NCBI GenBank assembly: GCA_964574985.1
Contig: CAZNPH010000020.1
Span: forward strand, 1-64,000
Direction: 5' to 3'
DNA length: 64,000 nucleotides
Source of the DNA: CAZNPH01 sp964574985
GTDB lineage: Bacteria > Bacteroidota > Bacteroidia > Bacteroidales > SM23-62
The notes below the pieces were generated by a model, which saw only the letters and a program-made list of their open reading frames with translations, made no database searches and had not been told where the DNA came from. Below, in pieces: positions 1 to 9,455 of the stretch; position 1 is the first letter of the stretch; every line of letters starts with the position of its first letter. The translations under genes were made by a program, and so were the position numbers.

Positions 1-1425
1 ATGATTAGTAAAGCCGGTGTAACAACCGAAACAGAATTAATACTTGAGGATATAAAAAGATCTGAAAACAACAAAAATATAAAAGAAATTAAAGTTCGTA
101 ATATCAATTCCGGTAAAAAAAAATCTTTTAACGGAAAAATATTCATTGATGCTTCTTATGAAGGGGATTTAATGGCAATGGCCGGTGAAGAATATGTTTT
201 AGGAGCTGAGCCACGGCATAAATACAATGAAAGTTTAGCGACTGAAGAAGGTGACGATCATGTTATGGCCTATAATTACAGGGTGGCCGTTACAAAAGAT
301 CCAAATAACAGGATTGAATTTGACAAACCGGAAGGTTATGATACAACCGACTATCCTATTTTACTTGAAGGATTTAAAACTGGTCGTTTTACTCAACTTA
401 GGCAGGTAATTGGCATATATGAAATTCCAAATAAAAAGGCTAATTTAAATGACCGGCATTCCGCAGACACAGAAAGCTTCATGCTTTATAATGAGTCGGA
501 CAAGTGGCCAGAGGCAACATACGAAGAAAGATTACAATTGGAAGAATTGGCCAGGTTTAAAGCCAAAAGTTATTTTTACTTCTTAAGCCATGATGAACGG
601 CTTCCCGATTCGGTTAGAACAGAAATGTCAACGTGGGGGTATCCTGAAGATGAATTTGAAGATAACAATCATTTCCCTCCCTGGCTTTACGTGAGAGAAG
701 GAAGACGTATGGTTGGTGAATATATTTTTACACAGCACGACGGCAGTCCGGAAAAAGGAAGTGTGAGAGCTCCTGCGCATGAGACGGCTATTTCAGTGGG
801 AGATTATAATTTTAATAGCCATGGTTCTCATTTAGACAGTGAGGGACATAAAGTAGGCATGCTCAAAGGGAAACCTACAGTTCCTTATCAAGTGCCTTAC
901 GGTGTTATTTTACCTGAAAAAACGGATAATTTGTTGGTGCCGGTAGCTGTATCAGCCAGCCGAATTGGTTTTTCAACAATCAGGATGGAACCTACCTGGA
1001 CCGCATTAGGGGAAGCGGCAGGAATGTCCGCAGTCATCTCGTTAAATCATGATGAAATTCCTCGGGATATAGATATTGTTCAACTGCAAACTAAATTACA
1101 TGAAGCTGGCGCTATAACTTTTTATGTTTCCGATGTGCCGCCGGGATCAAGATATTTTAAGGCCGTTCAATTTCTGGGTAATAGAGGATTTTTTCAGCAT
1201 TTGTATCCTGATACATTAAATCCTTATACAAAAGAACCTGGTGGGGCTTTTGCTTTTACTGATGTAAATACACAAAAAAAATTAACGGAAGAATTAAAAT
1301 CTGAATGGATCGGTCTGGTTGGAAAAAAATTTGGAGAAGAAATGAAAGAGAAAGCAATTGAAATCGCGGAAAACAGCCGCACAAGAGGAGAATTTATTAT
1401 ATCTCTATACGAAGAAATTCAATAA
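1..1425 (+). CDS. FAD-dependent oxidoreductase, 5'-truncated by window edge
   Basis: The C-terminal 474 residues resemble the FAD_oxidored family (PF12831 type). The stretch FIDASYEGDLMAMAG (about residues 48-62) is the typical family segment that follows the missing N-terminal dinucleotide-binding GxGxxG region. A second conserved stretch, RMEPTWTALGEAAG, near residue 330 fits the FAD-contact region. The reading frame is open from base 1. The ATG at base 1 is probably internal, because a protein starting there would lack the nucleotide-binding fold. Related proteins in glycan loci are thought to oxidise sugars or sugar acids, but no substrate can be read from the sequence. The downstream GH3 gene starts 13 bases after the stop, so the two are probably co-transcribed. 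The DNA is AT-rich compared with the 17-43 kb part. Confidence 0.8.
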   Translation: MISKAGVTTETELILEDIKRSENNKNIKEIKVRNINSGKKKSFNGKIFIDASYEGDLMAMAGEEYVLGAEPRHKYNESLATEEGDDHVMAYNYRVAVTKDPNNRIEFDKPEGYDTTDYPILLEGFKTGRFTQLRQVIGIYEIPNKKANLNDRHSADTESFMLYNESDKWPEATYEERLQLEELARFKAKSYFYFLSHDERLPDSVRTEMSTWGYPEDEFEDNNHFPPWLYVREGRRMVGEYIFTQHDGSPEKGSVRAPAHETAISVGDYNFNSHGSHLDSEGHKVGMLKGKPTVPYQVPYGVILPEKTDNLLVPVAVSASRIGFSTIRMEPTWTALGEAAGMSAVISLNHDEIPRDIDIVQLQTKLHEAGAITFYVSDVPPGSRYFKAVQFLGNRGFFQHLYPDTLNPYTKEPGGAFAFTDVNTQKKLTEELKSEWIGLVGKKFGEEMKEKAIEIAENSRTRGEFIISLYEEIQ

Positions 1426-1438
1426 AAACCATTTGGTG

Positions 1439-3733
1439 ATGAAAAAAGGAATGGTTGCTTTGATAATACTAACATTATGTGCATTTACATTTATACCCAA
1501 ACAACCGGATTATAAAAATCCTGAATTGCCAGTAGAAAAAAGAGTTCAGGATCTGTTAAGCAGAATGACAATCGATGAAAAACTTGCACAGATTACATCC
1601 ATCCCAGATGAAATTGATGACCAGAGCGGCGACCTTGATAAAAAACTTCTAATACATGGAGTTGGCCAATTGGCAAGGTCGGGAGAGGATCTTACACCGG
1701 AGGAGACAGTTAAAAAATTAAACAGATTGCAGAAGTATCTGGTAAACAATACACGCCTTGGTATTCCGGCTATTGTTCATGAAGAATGCCTGCACGGTGT
1801 TATGATGAAAGGTGCCACCATTTTCCCCCAGGCAATCGCCAGGGCCAGCTCATGGGATATTGAACTTGAAGAAGAAGTGGCTTCAGCAATAGCCAGGGAA
1901 ACCAGGAGCCGGGGATCCAATCTGGCCTTCACCCCAACAATTGATATCGGAAGAGATCCCCGTTTCGGAAGAATAGAGGAAACTTTCGGGGAAGATCCAT
2001 TTTTATCGTCCAGATTTGCCGTTGCCATGGTAAAAGGCTTTCAGGGGAAAGGCCCGGTGATCGATAGTGTTCATATTGCTGCAACTGTTAAGCATTTTGG
2101 AGGATCAGGTCAACCCACGGGAGGTTTGAACAGGTCTTACAACAGTATGTCGGAGCGTACCATGCGCGAAATCGAGCTGGTATCATTCAAGGCGGCAGTA
2201 GAAGAAGCGGATGTTTGCGCTGTGATGGCCGCTTACAATGAATATAACGGAATATCCTGCCATACCAATCGCTGGTTGTTACAGGATATATTGAGAGAAG
2301 AATGGGGGTTTGATGGAATGGTTGTATCAGATTACGGAGGTATCGCACGAATTAAAGAATTGCATTTTCAATCGAATACATTGGAGGAAGCTGCACAAAT
2401 GGCCTTAGAGGCAGGATTGGATGCTGATGTACCCAACGGAAATAACTACCATTTGTTGAGGGACAAATTTTTGAATAAAGAGATACCTGTTGAATATTTG
2501 GACAGGGCAGTCGCAAATGTACTGCGGATAAAATTCAGGCTGGGATTGTTTGAAAACTATCTGGCTGACAAGGATTTTGCCACTGCTGTAAACCATTCAA
2601 AACTGCATCGGGAATTGGCCTTGAAATCGGCTCGAAATTCAATGGTACTGCTTAAAAACGAACCAAAGATCCTTCCCATAGATATTAAAAAAATAGGCAG
2701 CATAGCAGTGATCGGGCCCAATGCCAATCAGGTGCATTTCGGAAGTTATTCCACCAGAAGCAGTCTGAACAGGGGAATAACCATCCTGGAAGGCATTAAA
2801 AATCACGCTGGAAACAGGATAAATGTAAACTACGCTGAAGGCTGTAAAATTCATAAGGGAGAAGGTTATTGGAGATTGGGTGAAATCGAGCTGAATGAGC
2901 CTGAGAAAGACAAACAACTAATCCGGGAAGCTGTTGAAACAGCAAAGAATTCTGACGTTGTGGTATTGGCCCTGGGAGGAACACCAAGAACATGCAGGGA
3001 AAGCATCGGCAACAGAATTGGAGACAGGAATAAATTAAATCTGGTTGGAATGCAGGAGAAACTGGTTGAAGCCATTTTGCAAACAGGAAAACCCATGGTT
3101 GTATATCTGATGAATGGTAGGCCTTTATCCATACAGTACATAAAAGAAAATGTTCCGTCAATCATTGAAGGCTGGTATCTGGGAGAAGCAACGGGTACTG
3201 CTGTTGCTGATATTCTTTTTGGAAAAGTTAACCCGAGCGGCAAACTTCCTGTTTCCTTCCCAAGGTCAGTGGGGCATTTACCCGTATATTACAATAGAAA
3301 ACCTTCTGCTTTCAAAATGCGATATCTTCTTGAAAAGAACGAGTCATTGTTCCCTTTTGGCCATGGATTAAGCTATACGGATTTTAAATATTCTGATCTG
3401 AATGTTAAAAGTAAGAAGCTGAATCCCAAAGACTCGCTAAAATTTACAGTTACCATAAAGAATACCGGCAAAATGTCAGGCAAGGAGGTTGTTCAGGTCT
3501 ATATAAATGACAAAGTGAGTTCGGTTACTACACCTTTTAAGGAGCTAAAAGCATTTAAGAAGGTAGAAATTACCCCATCGCAATCCTGTGTTGTACATTT
3601 TATCATCCCGGTTAGTGAACTTGGATTATGGAACAGAGACATGAACTATGTAATTGAACCCGGAGAGTTTGAAATTATGGTCGGAAGCTCATCAGAAGAT
3701 ATCCGGTTAAGGGAAGTGGTGGAAGTGTTGTAA
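1439..3733 (+). CDS. GH3 beta-glycosidase (beta-glucosidase/beta-xylosidase type)
   Basis: This is a secreted family 3 glycoside hydrolase of 764 residues. A signal peptide occupies roughly residues 1-20. The N-terminal TIM-barrel domain carries the substrate-binding motifs RDPRFGR (near residue 172) and KH (218-219). The retaining nucleophile is Asp298 in MVVSDYGG. The alpha/beta sandwich follows, and a C-terminal fibronectin-III-like domain begins near residue 650 (KNTGKMSGKEVVQVY). I chose the ATG at 1439 because the in-frame ATG at 1358 lies inside the preceding gene and would put 27 residues before the signal peptide. It likely removes terminal beta-linked glucose or xylose from oligosaccharides in the periplasm. 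Exact specificity cannot be read here. Confidence 0.92.
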   Translation: MKKGMVALIILTLCAFTFIPKQPDYKNPELPVEKRVQDLLSRMTIDEKLAQITSIPDEIDDQSGDLDKKLLIHGVGQLARSGEDLTPEETVKKLNRLQKYLVNNTRLGIPAIVHEECLHGVMMKGATIFPQAIARASSWDIELEEEVASAIARETRSRGSNLAFTPTIDIGRDPRFGRIEETFGEDPFLSSRFAVAMVKGFQGKGPVIDSVHIAATVKHFGGSGQPTGGLNRSYNSMSERTMREIELVSFKAAVEEADVCAVMAAYNEYNGISCHTNRWLLQDILREEWGFDGMVVSDYGGIARIKELHFQSNTLEEAAQMALEAGLDADVPNGNNYHLLRDKFLNKEIPVEYLDRAVANVLRIKFRLGLFENYLADKDFATAVNHSKLHRELALKSARNSMVLLKNEPKILPIDIKKIGSIAVIGPNANQVHFGSYSTRSSLNRGITILEGIKNHAGNRINVNYAEGCKIHKGEGYWRLGEIELNEPEKDKQLIREAVETAKNSDVVVLALGGTPRTCRESIGNRIGDRNKLNLVGMQEKLVEAILQTGKPMVVYLMNGRPLSIQYIKENVPSIIEGWYLGEATGTAVADILFGKVNPSGKLPVSFPRSVGHLPVYYNRKPSAFKMRYLLEKNESLFPFGHGLSYTDFKYSDLNVKSKKLNPKDSLKFTVTIKNTGKMSGKEVVQVYINDKVSSVTTPFKELKAFKKVEITPSQSCVVHFIIPVSELGLWNRDMNYVIEPGEFEIMVGSSSEDIRLREVVEVL

Positions 3734-3846
3734 TTACTATGTACCGTTTTTTTATGAGGTATCAGAATATCTCGAAGTTGTATAATTTGACCCTGGAGAA
3801 CCAGTAATTTAAAGAGATACTTATTCACAAATTGAAAACATCAATT

Positions 3847-5814
3847 ATGAGAAATTTACCCTGGATAAATTGTTTTTTTTCAAAGTTCTTGCTGATCGGG
3901 CTGTTTTTCCGGTTTTTCCAATATGCTGACGGCTCTGCACAGGAAAACGAAAACGAACAGCCCAATGTCTTATTGATCCTGATCGATGACCTCAATGACT
4001 GGACGGGTGTTCTGAACGGTCATCCGAATGCGCTGACGCCCAATATTGACCGCCTGGCTGAAAACGGGATCCTTTTCACCAATGCACATTGCGTGGTGCC
4101 CAAATGCAATCCTTCCCGGACTTCCTTATTATCAGGCGTGGCTCCTCACAGATCCGGGGTATATCAAAATTGGGATCCATGGTCCGGGTCGGAAGTGTTG
4201 CGCGATGCTGACCACCTGCCCATGCTTTTCAAAAAAAACGGATATCACACCATGATGGGCGGAAAGGTATTCCACGGCCGTCCGCGTAACATCGGCCTTG
4301 ACCAGGCAGTTGATGAAGAGCTGGGCCACACCGGGGGGATAAATTCCCGGATAATTTCCAGGGATTACACTTACCCGTTTGCCGGACTGGCCGGCAGGTG
4401 GAATTATGCCGTTCATTGGGGCCCGCTGGATGATCCTGATGCCAGTCAGCTGTCGGATCAGAAAACAGAAGCTTGGGCAATTGAAAGACTGAATCAGCGA
4501 TATGATCAACCTTTTTTCCTTGCTGTCGGATTTTACCGTCCGCATACACCGTTGACAGCTCCCCGGGAATTTTTTGAGCGGTTTAAGCAGGAAGAAGTTT
4601 ACCTGCCGGTGATCAATGAAGATGATCTTGATGATGTGCCCCGCATGGGAAGGGAAATTGCACTCACCGGATACGGAGAAATACAGAACAGTCTTTATAA
4701 GCAAGCCAAAGACCGGGGCGTTCTCCGGGATATTGTGAAGGGTTATCTGGCTGCAGGTACTTATGTGGATGCCAAGATAGGCAATGTGCTTAAAGCCCTG
4801 GAAGAGAGTCCGTATAAAGACAACACCATTGTGATACTGGCTTCGGACCATGGCTGGAGTGTCGGTGAGCAAACACATATCAGGAAAAGTGTTTTGTGGG
4901 AGGCAACCACCAGGGTCCCCCTGATCATATATGTGCCCGGAATGGAATCAAAAGGGAAACGGTCAAATGCCGGGGTTACCCTGCTTGACATCTACCCCAC
5001 CCTGGTTGACCTCTGCGGTTTCCCGCCGCCGGATCATGATCTGGACGGCCTGAGCTTACTGCCCTTGCTGGAAGATCCTGAAAATACCCGGTGGGAACGG
5101 CCCGCGATGACCACGTACGGAAGGAACAATCATGCCCTGCGTTCGGAACGCTGGCGGTATATCCGGTATGCGGACGGAACGGAAGAGCTTTACGATCATT
5201 TCAACGATCCCGGCGAATGGCATAATGTGGCAGGCCTGCAGGAAAATCAGAAAACCAAAAAGTCGCTGGCAAAATGGTTCCCTGAAATCAATGTTCCGGC
5301 ACTCAATACAGATCATGAATTCCCGGTCAGACTAACTCCCGGTGATAACAGCAGGGCATTCAAGATGCTAACCACAAAATTCGTAAACCATCCGATCAGC
5401 ATCAAAGCAACCATCGGGCCTGAGATCGGCGATGGAATTATTGTCTGCCAGGGAAGTCAGTTTGCCGGTTATTCCCTTTATGTTTTAAATGGCCGTCTTT
5501 GTTTTTCCATCATGGACGTACCCAGTCCGCTGTGGTGGGATAACCTGTATCCAACCAGAACCATTGTTACATCAGTAAATAGGTTGCCGGAGAAAAAACA
5601 GGAGATAGAGGCCAGACTGGCAAAAAACGGAGAAGTTGTCCTGTACGCCAACGGGGAAAAGATCGGTTCGGGCATGGCAAAAACCCTTTCCATCCACCCG
5701 GCCGGTGTAATGACCCTGGGAGAAGCCCCGGAAAGATTTGTCCCGGCCGGGAACTATGATCCCCCCTTTAAATTCAGGGGCGATATCGAAGAAGTAATTG
5801 TGGATAATAAATGA
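3847..5814 (+). CDS. Cys-type S1 sulfatase with C-terminal LamG-like domain
   Basis: This 655-residue exported sulfatase has a hydrophobic signal in about the first 35 residues. Metal-site aspartates lie in LILIDDLND. Cys87 in KCNPSRTSLLSG is the residue converted to formylglycine. ASDHGWSVGEQ supplies further metal ligands. The overall pattern (DDLNDW, CNPSRT, GGKVFHG) resembles iduronate-2-sulfatase-like members. Sulfatase sequence ends near residue 500. Residues of about 514-655 look like a concanavalin A/LamG-type beta-sandwich, which is an unusual tail that could bind glycan. The ATG at 3847 is preferred over an upstream TTG at 3832. It removes sulfate esters from saccharides; the linkage attacked is unknown. 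The 113-bp gap before it holds no clear terminator. Confidence 0.9.
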   Translation: MRNLPWINCFFSKFLLIGLFFRFFQYADGSAQENENEQPNVLLILIDDLNDWTGVLNGHPNALTPNIDRLAENGILFTNAHCVVPKCNPSRTSLLSGVAPHRSGVYQNWDPWSGSEVLRDADHLPMLFKKNGYHTMMGGKVFHGRPRNIGLDQAVDEELGHTGGINSRIISRDYTYPFAGLAGRWNYAVHWGPLDDPDASQLSDQKTEAWAIERLNQRYDQPFFLAVGFYRPHTPLTAPREFFERFKQEEVYLPVINEDDLDDVPRMGREIALTGYGEIQNSLYKQAKDRGVLRDIVKGYLAAGTYVDAKIGNVLKALEESPYKDNTIVILASDHGWSVGEQTHIRKSVLWEATTRVPLIIYVPGMESKGKRSNAGVTLLDIYPTLVDLCGFPPPDHDLDGLSLLPLLEDPENTRWERPAMTTYGRNNHALRSERWRYIRYADGTEELYDHFNDPGEWHNVAGLQENQKTKKSLAKWFPEINVPALNTDHEFPVRLTPGDNSRAFKMLTTKFVNHPISIKATIGPEIGDGIIVCQGSQFAGYSLYVLNGRLCFSIMDVPSPLWWDNLYPTRTIVTSVNRLPEKKQEIEARLAKNGEVVLYANGEKIGSGMAKTLSIHPAGVMTLGEAPERFVPAGNYDPPFKFRGDIEEVIVDNK

Positions 5815-5845
5815 GAGGTTTTATGAAATTTATCAATATTTTACA

Positions 5846-7285
5846 ATGAAGAAGTGCCTGGCATTGCTATTTATTGTAATTGGCAGCGGTTATGCCTGCG
5901 GGCAATCACTGAAATCACCGATAAGTGATTTTGATGAATATTATAAAATATCAGAAAAAAAGAGATGGTATATAGCACCCTTTGAAGGTCCGGTAGCCGG
6001 AACTCAAAATGCCAGGTATCTGGGGCCGCAGGATTTGCTTCCCGGTGCGTTTGTGATGACCGGTTCTGTATCTGGTATTCAAAAGCAGCATTTCGAATTT
6101 TTACATCATGATTGTGTGTGGGGCAAATTTACATACAGGATCACCCCTGTCCATGATATCACTTTTAATCCTGTCCGCGAAAACATTCCGGATCAGAGAA
6201 AAAATATAGACAGCCGGTCCATCAATATTACAGATGTGACCAGGGTCCAGGCCAATCTTAATTTGTCAGGGAACATTGTAAGGGTACTGGAGGATAATAA
6301 ATCATTTTTGGTGGATCTGAATTTTGCAGATGAACAACCCTTACCCTGCCGGGTGGAACTGGTAAAATCAACAGATGAAAAACGAAGTCCGGAGGTTCGC
6401 GGACTGCGGTATGGGCCCCACTGGAAACATGGTATAGATATTTATTATCCCGAAAAGAAAACCGGGAAACCTTTGGCGGCCATCGTAAAAATTCACGGCG
6501 GCGGCTGGAGTGGCCTGGATAAAGCTGCCAGGGGCGATGAAGCACAATGGTATAATGATCATGGCCTGGCTTTTATTTCCATAAATTACCGGTATGCCAG
6601 GATGCATGAAGAGCATCCGGCTGTTGAACCGCCTGTGGCCGCTTCTTTACTGGATGCAGCCCGGGCCATACAGACCATCCGTTATAAATCAGGGGAATTG
6701 GGTATTGACCCGGACCATTTGGGATTTACCGGCGGAAGTGCCGGGGGAGCAACATGTACCTGGCTGGCCCTGCATGATGATCTGGCTGATCCGGATGCTG
6801 AAGATCCCGTAGCCCGTATGTCCACAAAACCTGCCTGTACCGTGCCGGTGCAGGCACAAACCTCTATTGACCCGCAGCGGATGAAGGAATGGATTCCGGG
6901 CATCACCTGGGGTGCTCATGCGTTTATTGACAGGATTCTTTTGCCTCAGGATGAACAGGAAGAGTTTACATATTTCCTGAAAAAAAGGGAGGAAATACTG
7001 CCTTGGATAGAGGATTTCAGTGCTTACAGGCATGCCAGCGCAGATGACCCGCCGATGCTGTTGAATTATTTAAGACGGGAAAATGTAATTCCGGCCAGAA
7101 ATACAGGCCACGCCACACACCATCCACGGTTTGGTTCAAAGCTTTATGAAAGACTACAGGAGCTTGGTGTGGATGCTCATTTTATATGCGATGACGACAT
7201 CAGGAGCGATCAATATACCGATGAGTATGGTGTAAAAATGTTTTTTATCGATAAGCTGAATGCCGGAAAAAAAGCTGGTTTGTAA
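5846..7285 (+). CDS. Secreted alpha/beta-hydrolase carbohydrate esterase
   Basis: This is a 479-residue exported protein with a signal peptide ending near residue 18-20 (GYACGQS, possibly a lipobox Cys18). The N-terminal 190 residues look beta-rich. The C-terminal part is an alpha/beta hydrolase of the acetyl-esterase (BD-FAE-like) type. It has the oxyanion-hole motif HGGG at 217-220 and the nucleophile elbow GGSAGG with Ser298. A late segment around DDDIRSDQ and nearby histidines would complete the triad, but I could not place His with confidence. It probably removes acetyl or other acyl groups from the glycan. The start at 5846 gives a clean signal peptide; an earlier ATG at 5798 overlaps the sulfatase. 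It follows the sulfatase by 31 bases, so the two are likely in one operon. Confidence 0.8.
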   Translation: MKKCLALLFIVIGSGYACGQSLKSPISDFDEYYKISEKKRWYIAPFEGPVAGTQNARYLGPQDLLPGAFVMTGSVSGIQKQHFEFLHHDCVWGKFTYRITPVHDITFNPVRENIPDQRKNIDSRSINITDVTRVQANLNLSGNIVRVLEDNKSFLVDLNFADEQPLPCRVELVKSTDEKRSPEVRGLRYGPHWKHGIDIYYPEKKTGKPLAAIVKIHGGGWSGLDKAARGDEAQWYNDHGLAFISINYRYARMHEEHPAVEPPVAASLLDAARAIQTIRYKSGELGIDPDHLGFTGGSAGGATCTWLALHDDLADPDAEDPVARMSTKPACTVPVQAQTSIDPQRMKEWIPGITWGAHAFIDRILLPQDEQEEFTYFLKKREEILPWIEDFSAYRHASADDPPMLLNYLRRENVIPARNTGHATHHPRFGSKLYERLQELGVDAHFICDDDIRSDQYTDEYGVKMFFIDKLNAGKKAGL

Positions 7286-7292
7286 AACATAA

Positions 7293-7475
7293 AAAACAAA
7301 TCATGAACAAATCAAGGAGGCCATGGAGAGGTATGGTTTTGATAATTTCTGGGAACTCTATAACATTAAAAATGATCCTACAGAAACAAACGATCTGAGT
7401 AACAATAAAACAAAATTGGTTGGTGAATTGGAAACCAAATTTTACGATTGGGGAAAAAGGGTATCTGTTAAATAA
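7293..7475 (+). pseudogene. Remnant of a sulfatase C-terminus
   Basis: The frame from 7293 to the TAA at 7473 encodes about 60 residues, with an ATG at 7323. They read as the last part of an arylsulfatase. FWELYNIKNDPTETNDLS is the classic tail motif (E-L-Y-N/D...D-P-x-E-x-x-N-L) found near the C-terminus of S1 sulfatases, followed by a helix ending FYDWGKR. No catalytic domain precedes it; the frame is closed by a TAA at 7290 right after the esterase gene. It is best read as the scar of a deleted or recombined tenth sulfatase, and it is AT-rich like the gene after it. Confidence 0.7.
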
Positions 7476-7501
7476 TTGATGATTCTGATCTTTTGAATCG
7501 T

Positions 7502-9439
7502 ATGAAATCTGAAGCTACTAAAAAAATCGTATTCCTTGTCTGGGGTTTAATATTGTCTGCCGGCACTTTTGCCAGGGAATTTCATGTTTCAAAAAAAGGA
7601 AATGACTCCAATCCCGGAAGTCTGACCGCACCTTTCCTGACCATCCAGGCTGCTGCCAATGTTGCGCAACCTGCTGATATAATTACAGTGCATGAAGGTG
7701 TTTACCGGGAGAAGATAGTGCCTCCGCGCGGAGGGACATCAGATTTAATCCGGATTACTTACCAGGCAGCCAAAGGAGAATCGGTTCATATTAAAGGATC
7801 TGAGATCATGAAGGATTGGATAGAGCATGCAGACAATGTCTGGAAAGCAACAATTCCAAACTCTTTTTTTGGAGATTACAACCCATATAAAGATTCAATC
7901 CATGGTGATTGGTTCAATGATTACGGAAGATTGCATCACACCGGTGAAGTGTATCTTAACGGAAAATCATTATGGGAAAGTCCCGATCTTGAGCATGTAC
8001 TGCACCCAAAAAAACAAACCGGTAAATTTGACCCGGAAGGTTCACTGTACACGTGGTATTGCAAAACAGATGAGAAAAATACAACCATTTACGCAAATTT
8101 TCAGGGGGCAAATCCAAATAAGGAAATGGTTGAAATAAATGTGCGAAACAGTTGTTTTTACCCTGCAACAACAGGGATAAATTATATTACAATACGTGGT
8201 TTCCGTATGAGCCAGGCAGCAACCAACTGGGCAGCACCAACGGCAGAACAAATTGGATTAATTGGAACCAATTGGAGCAAAGGTTGGATTATTGAAAATA
8301 ACATAATCAGTGATTCAAGATGCTCAGGAATCACTTTGGGAAAAGACCGCGCATCGGGACACAATGCCGCAAAAAATGAAAAAAAAGGGGGTACAATTGT
8401 TTACATTGAGGTTATTTTCCGGGTTTTGAGAAATGGCTGGTCAAAAGAAAATATTGGTTCTCATATCGTCAGAAACAATCGCATTTTTGATTGCGGACAA
8501 ACCGGTATCTGTGGAAGCTTAGGTGCGGTTTTTAGCACAGTTAGTAACAATCACATATTCAACATCTGGAGAAAAAGGCAATTTTCAGGATTCGAAATCG
8601 GGGCCATAAAATTCCATGCACCGATTGACTGTGTAATCCGAAATAATTGCGTACACGATTCATATCGCGGAATCTGGCTTGACTGGATGGCCCAGGGAAC
8701 AAGAATAAGTTCAAACGTTTGCTACAACAATGAATATGCTGACTTTTTCGCAGAAGTGGATCATGGACCTTATATGGTTGATAACAATGTTTTTTTATCA
8801 GGGATTTTAAGCATGTCACAAGGTGGTGCCTATGTCCATAACCTGATTGCAGGAAAAGTTATTATTAAAAGAGATCCTGGTCGTTATACTCCTTATCATC
8901 TTGCACATTCAACGCAATTGATGGGGTTTGGGAATATCCGTTGCGGAGATGACCGGTTTTATAATAATATTTTTATGAAACCGGAGTACGATATCGGCAG
9001 TACTGAATGGGAAAATACAGGATATGGATTGGAAGCATATAACCAGGTTGAAAAAAAATTTCCAATTTATGCAGCAAACAATCTTTATTATCAGGGGACA
9101 ATCCCGTATAAAAATGAACAGGGTTCGCTTTCCGTTGGTAATTTTAAACCGGTGGTGAAAATTGCAGAAGAATCTGAGGAACTTATTTTGGAAATCGTCC
9201 TGGATGAATCGCCGTCAAGGGTCAATACTTCAATAATTACAACCAAATCATTGGGAGAAACCGTTATGGCTCATCTTCCATATGAAAACCCCGATGGTTC
9301 TGAACTCTGCATTAATACTGATTTCAATGGAAATGAAAGGGATCCCGGGAACCCGATGGTCGGGCCCTTCGAAAAAATCGATCATGGAAAGTTCAGGATC
9401 AAGTTGTTACAAAACAAGAATCAGATGGCAGAAAATTAA
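7502..9439 (+). CDS. Secreted right-handed parallel beta-helix protein (DUF1565/GH141-like)
   Basis: This 645-residue protein has a signal peptide (cleavage near residue 25, after AGTFA). The N-terminal motif FHVSKKGNDSNPGSL followed by FLTIQAAANV and VHEGVYRE is typical of DUF1565-type parallel beta-helix proteins, which include GH141 and several lyases. Repeated N-N-x-I/V-type rungs in the middle (IIENNIISDS, IVRNNRIFDC, VIRNNCVHDS, MVDNNVFLSG) are the solenoid turns. No catalytic residue can be assigned, so hydrolase, lyase or binding protein all remain possible. ATG 7502 is chosen over an upstream TTG. The gene is AT-rich relative to its 3' neighbour and lies 16 bp before the fusion sulfatase. 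Confidence 0.75.
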   Translation: MKSEATKKIVFLVWGLILSAGTFAREFHVSKKGNDSNPGSLTAPFLTIQAAANVAQPADIITVHEGVYREKIVPPRGGTSDLIRITYQAAKGESVHIKGSEIMKDWIEHADNVWKATIPNSFFGDYNPYKDSIHGDWFNDYGRLHHTGEVYLNGKSLWESPDLEHVLHPKKQTGKFDPEGSLYTWYCKTDEKNTTIYANFQGANPNKEMVEINVRNSCFYPATTGINYITIRGFRMSQAATNWAAPTAEQIGLIGTNWSKGWIIENNIISDSRCSGITLGKDRASGHNAAKNEKKGGTIVYIEVIFRVLRNGWSKENIGSHIVRNNRIFDCGQTGICGSLGAVFSTVSNNHIFNIWRKRQFSGFEIGAIKFHAPIDCVIRNNCVHDSYRGIWLDWMAQGTRISSNVCYNNEYADFFAEVDHGPYMVDNNVFLSGILSMSQGGAYVHNLIAGKVIIKRDPGRYTPYHLAHSTQLMGFGNIRCGDDRFYNNIFMKPEYDIGSTEWENTGYGLEAYNQVEKKFPIYAANNLYYQGTIPYKNEQGSLSVGNFKPVVKIAEESEELILEIVLDESPSRVNTSIITTKSLGETVMAHLPYENPDGSELCINTDFNGNERDPGNPMVGPFEKIDHGKFRIKLLQNKNQMAEN

Positions 9440-9455
9440 TCCAAATTTTTTTCAG

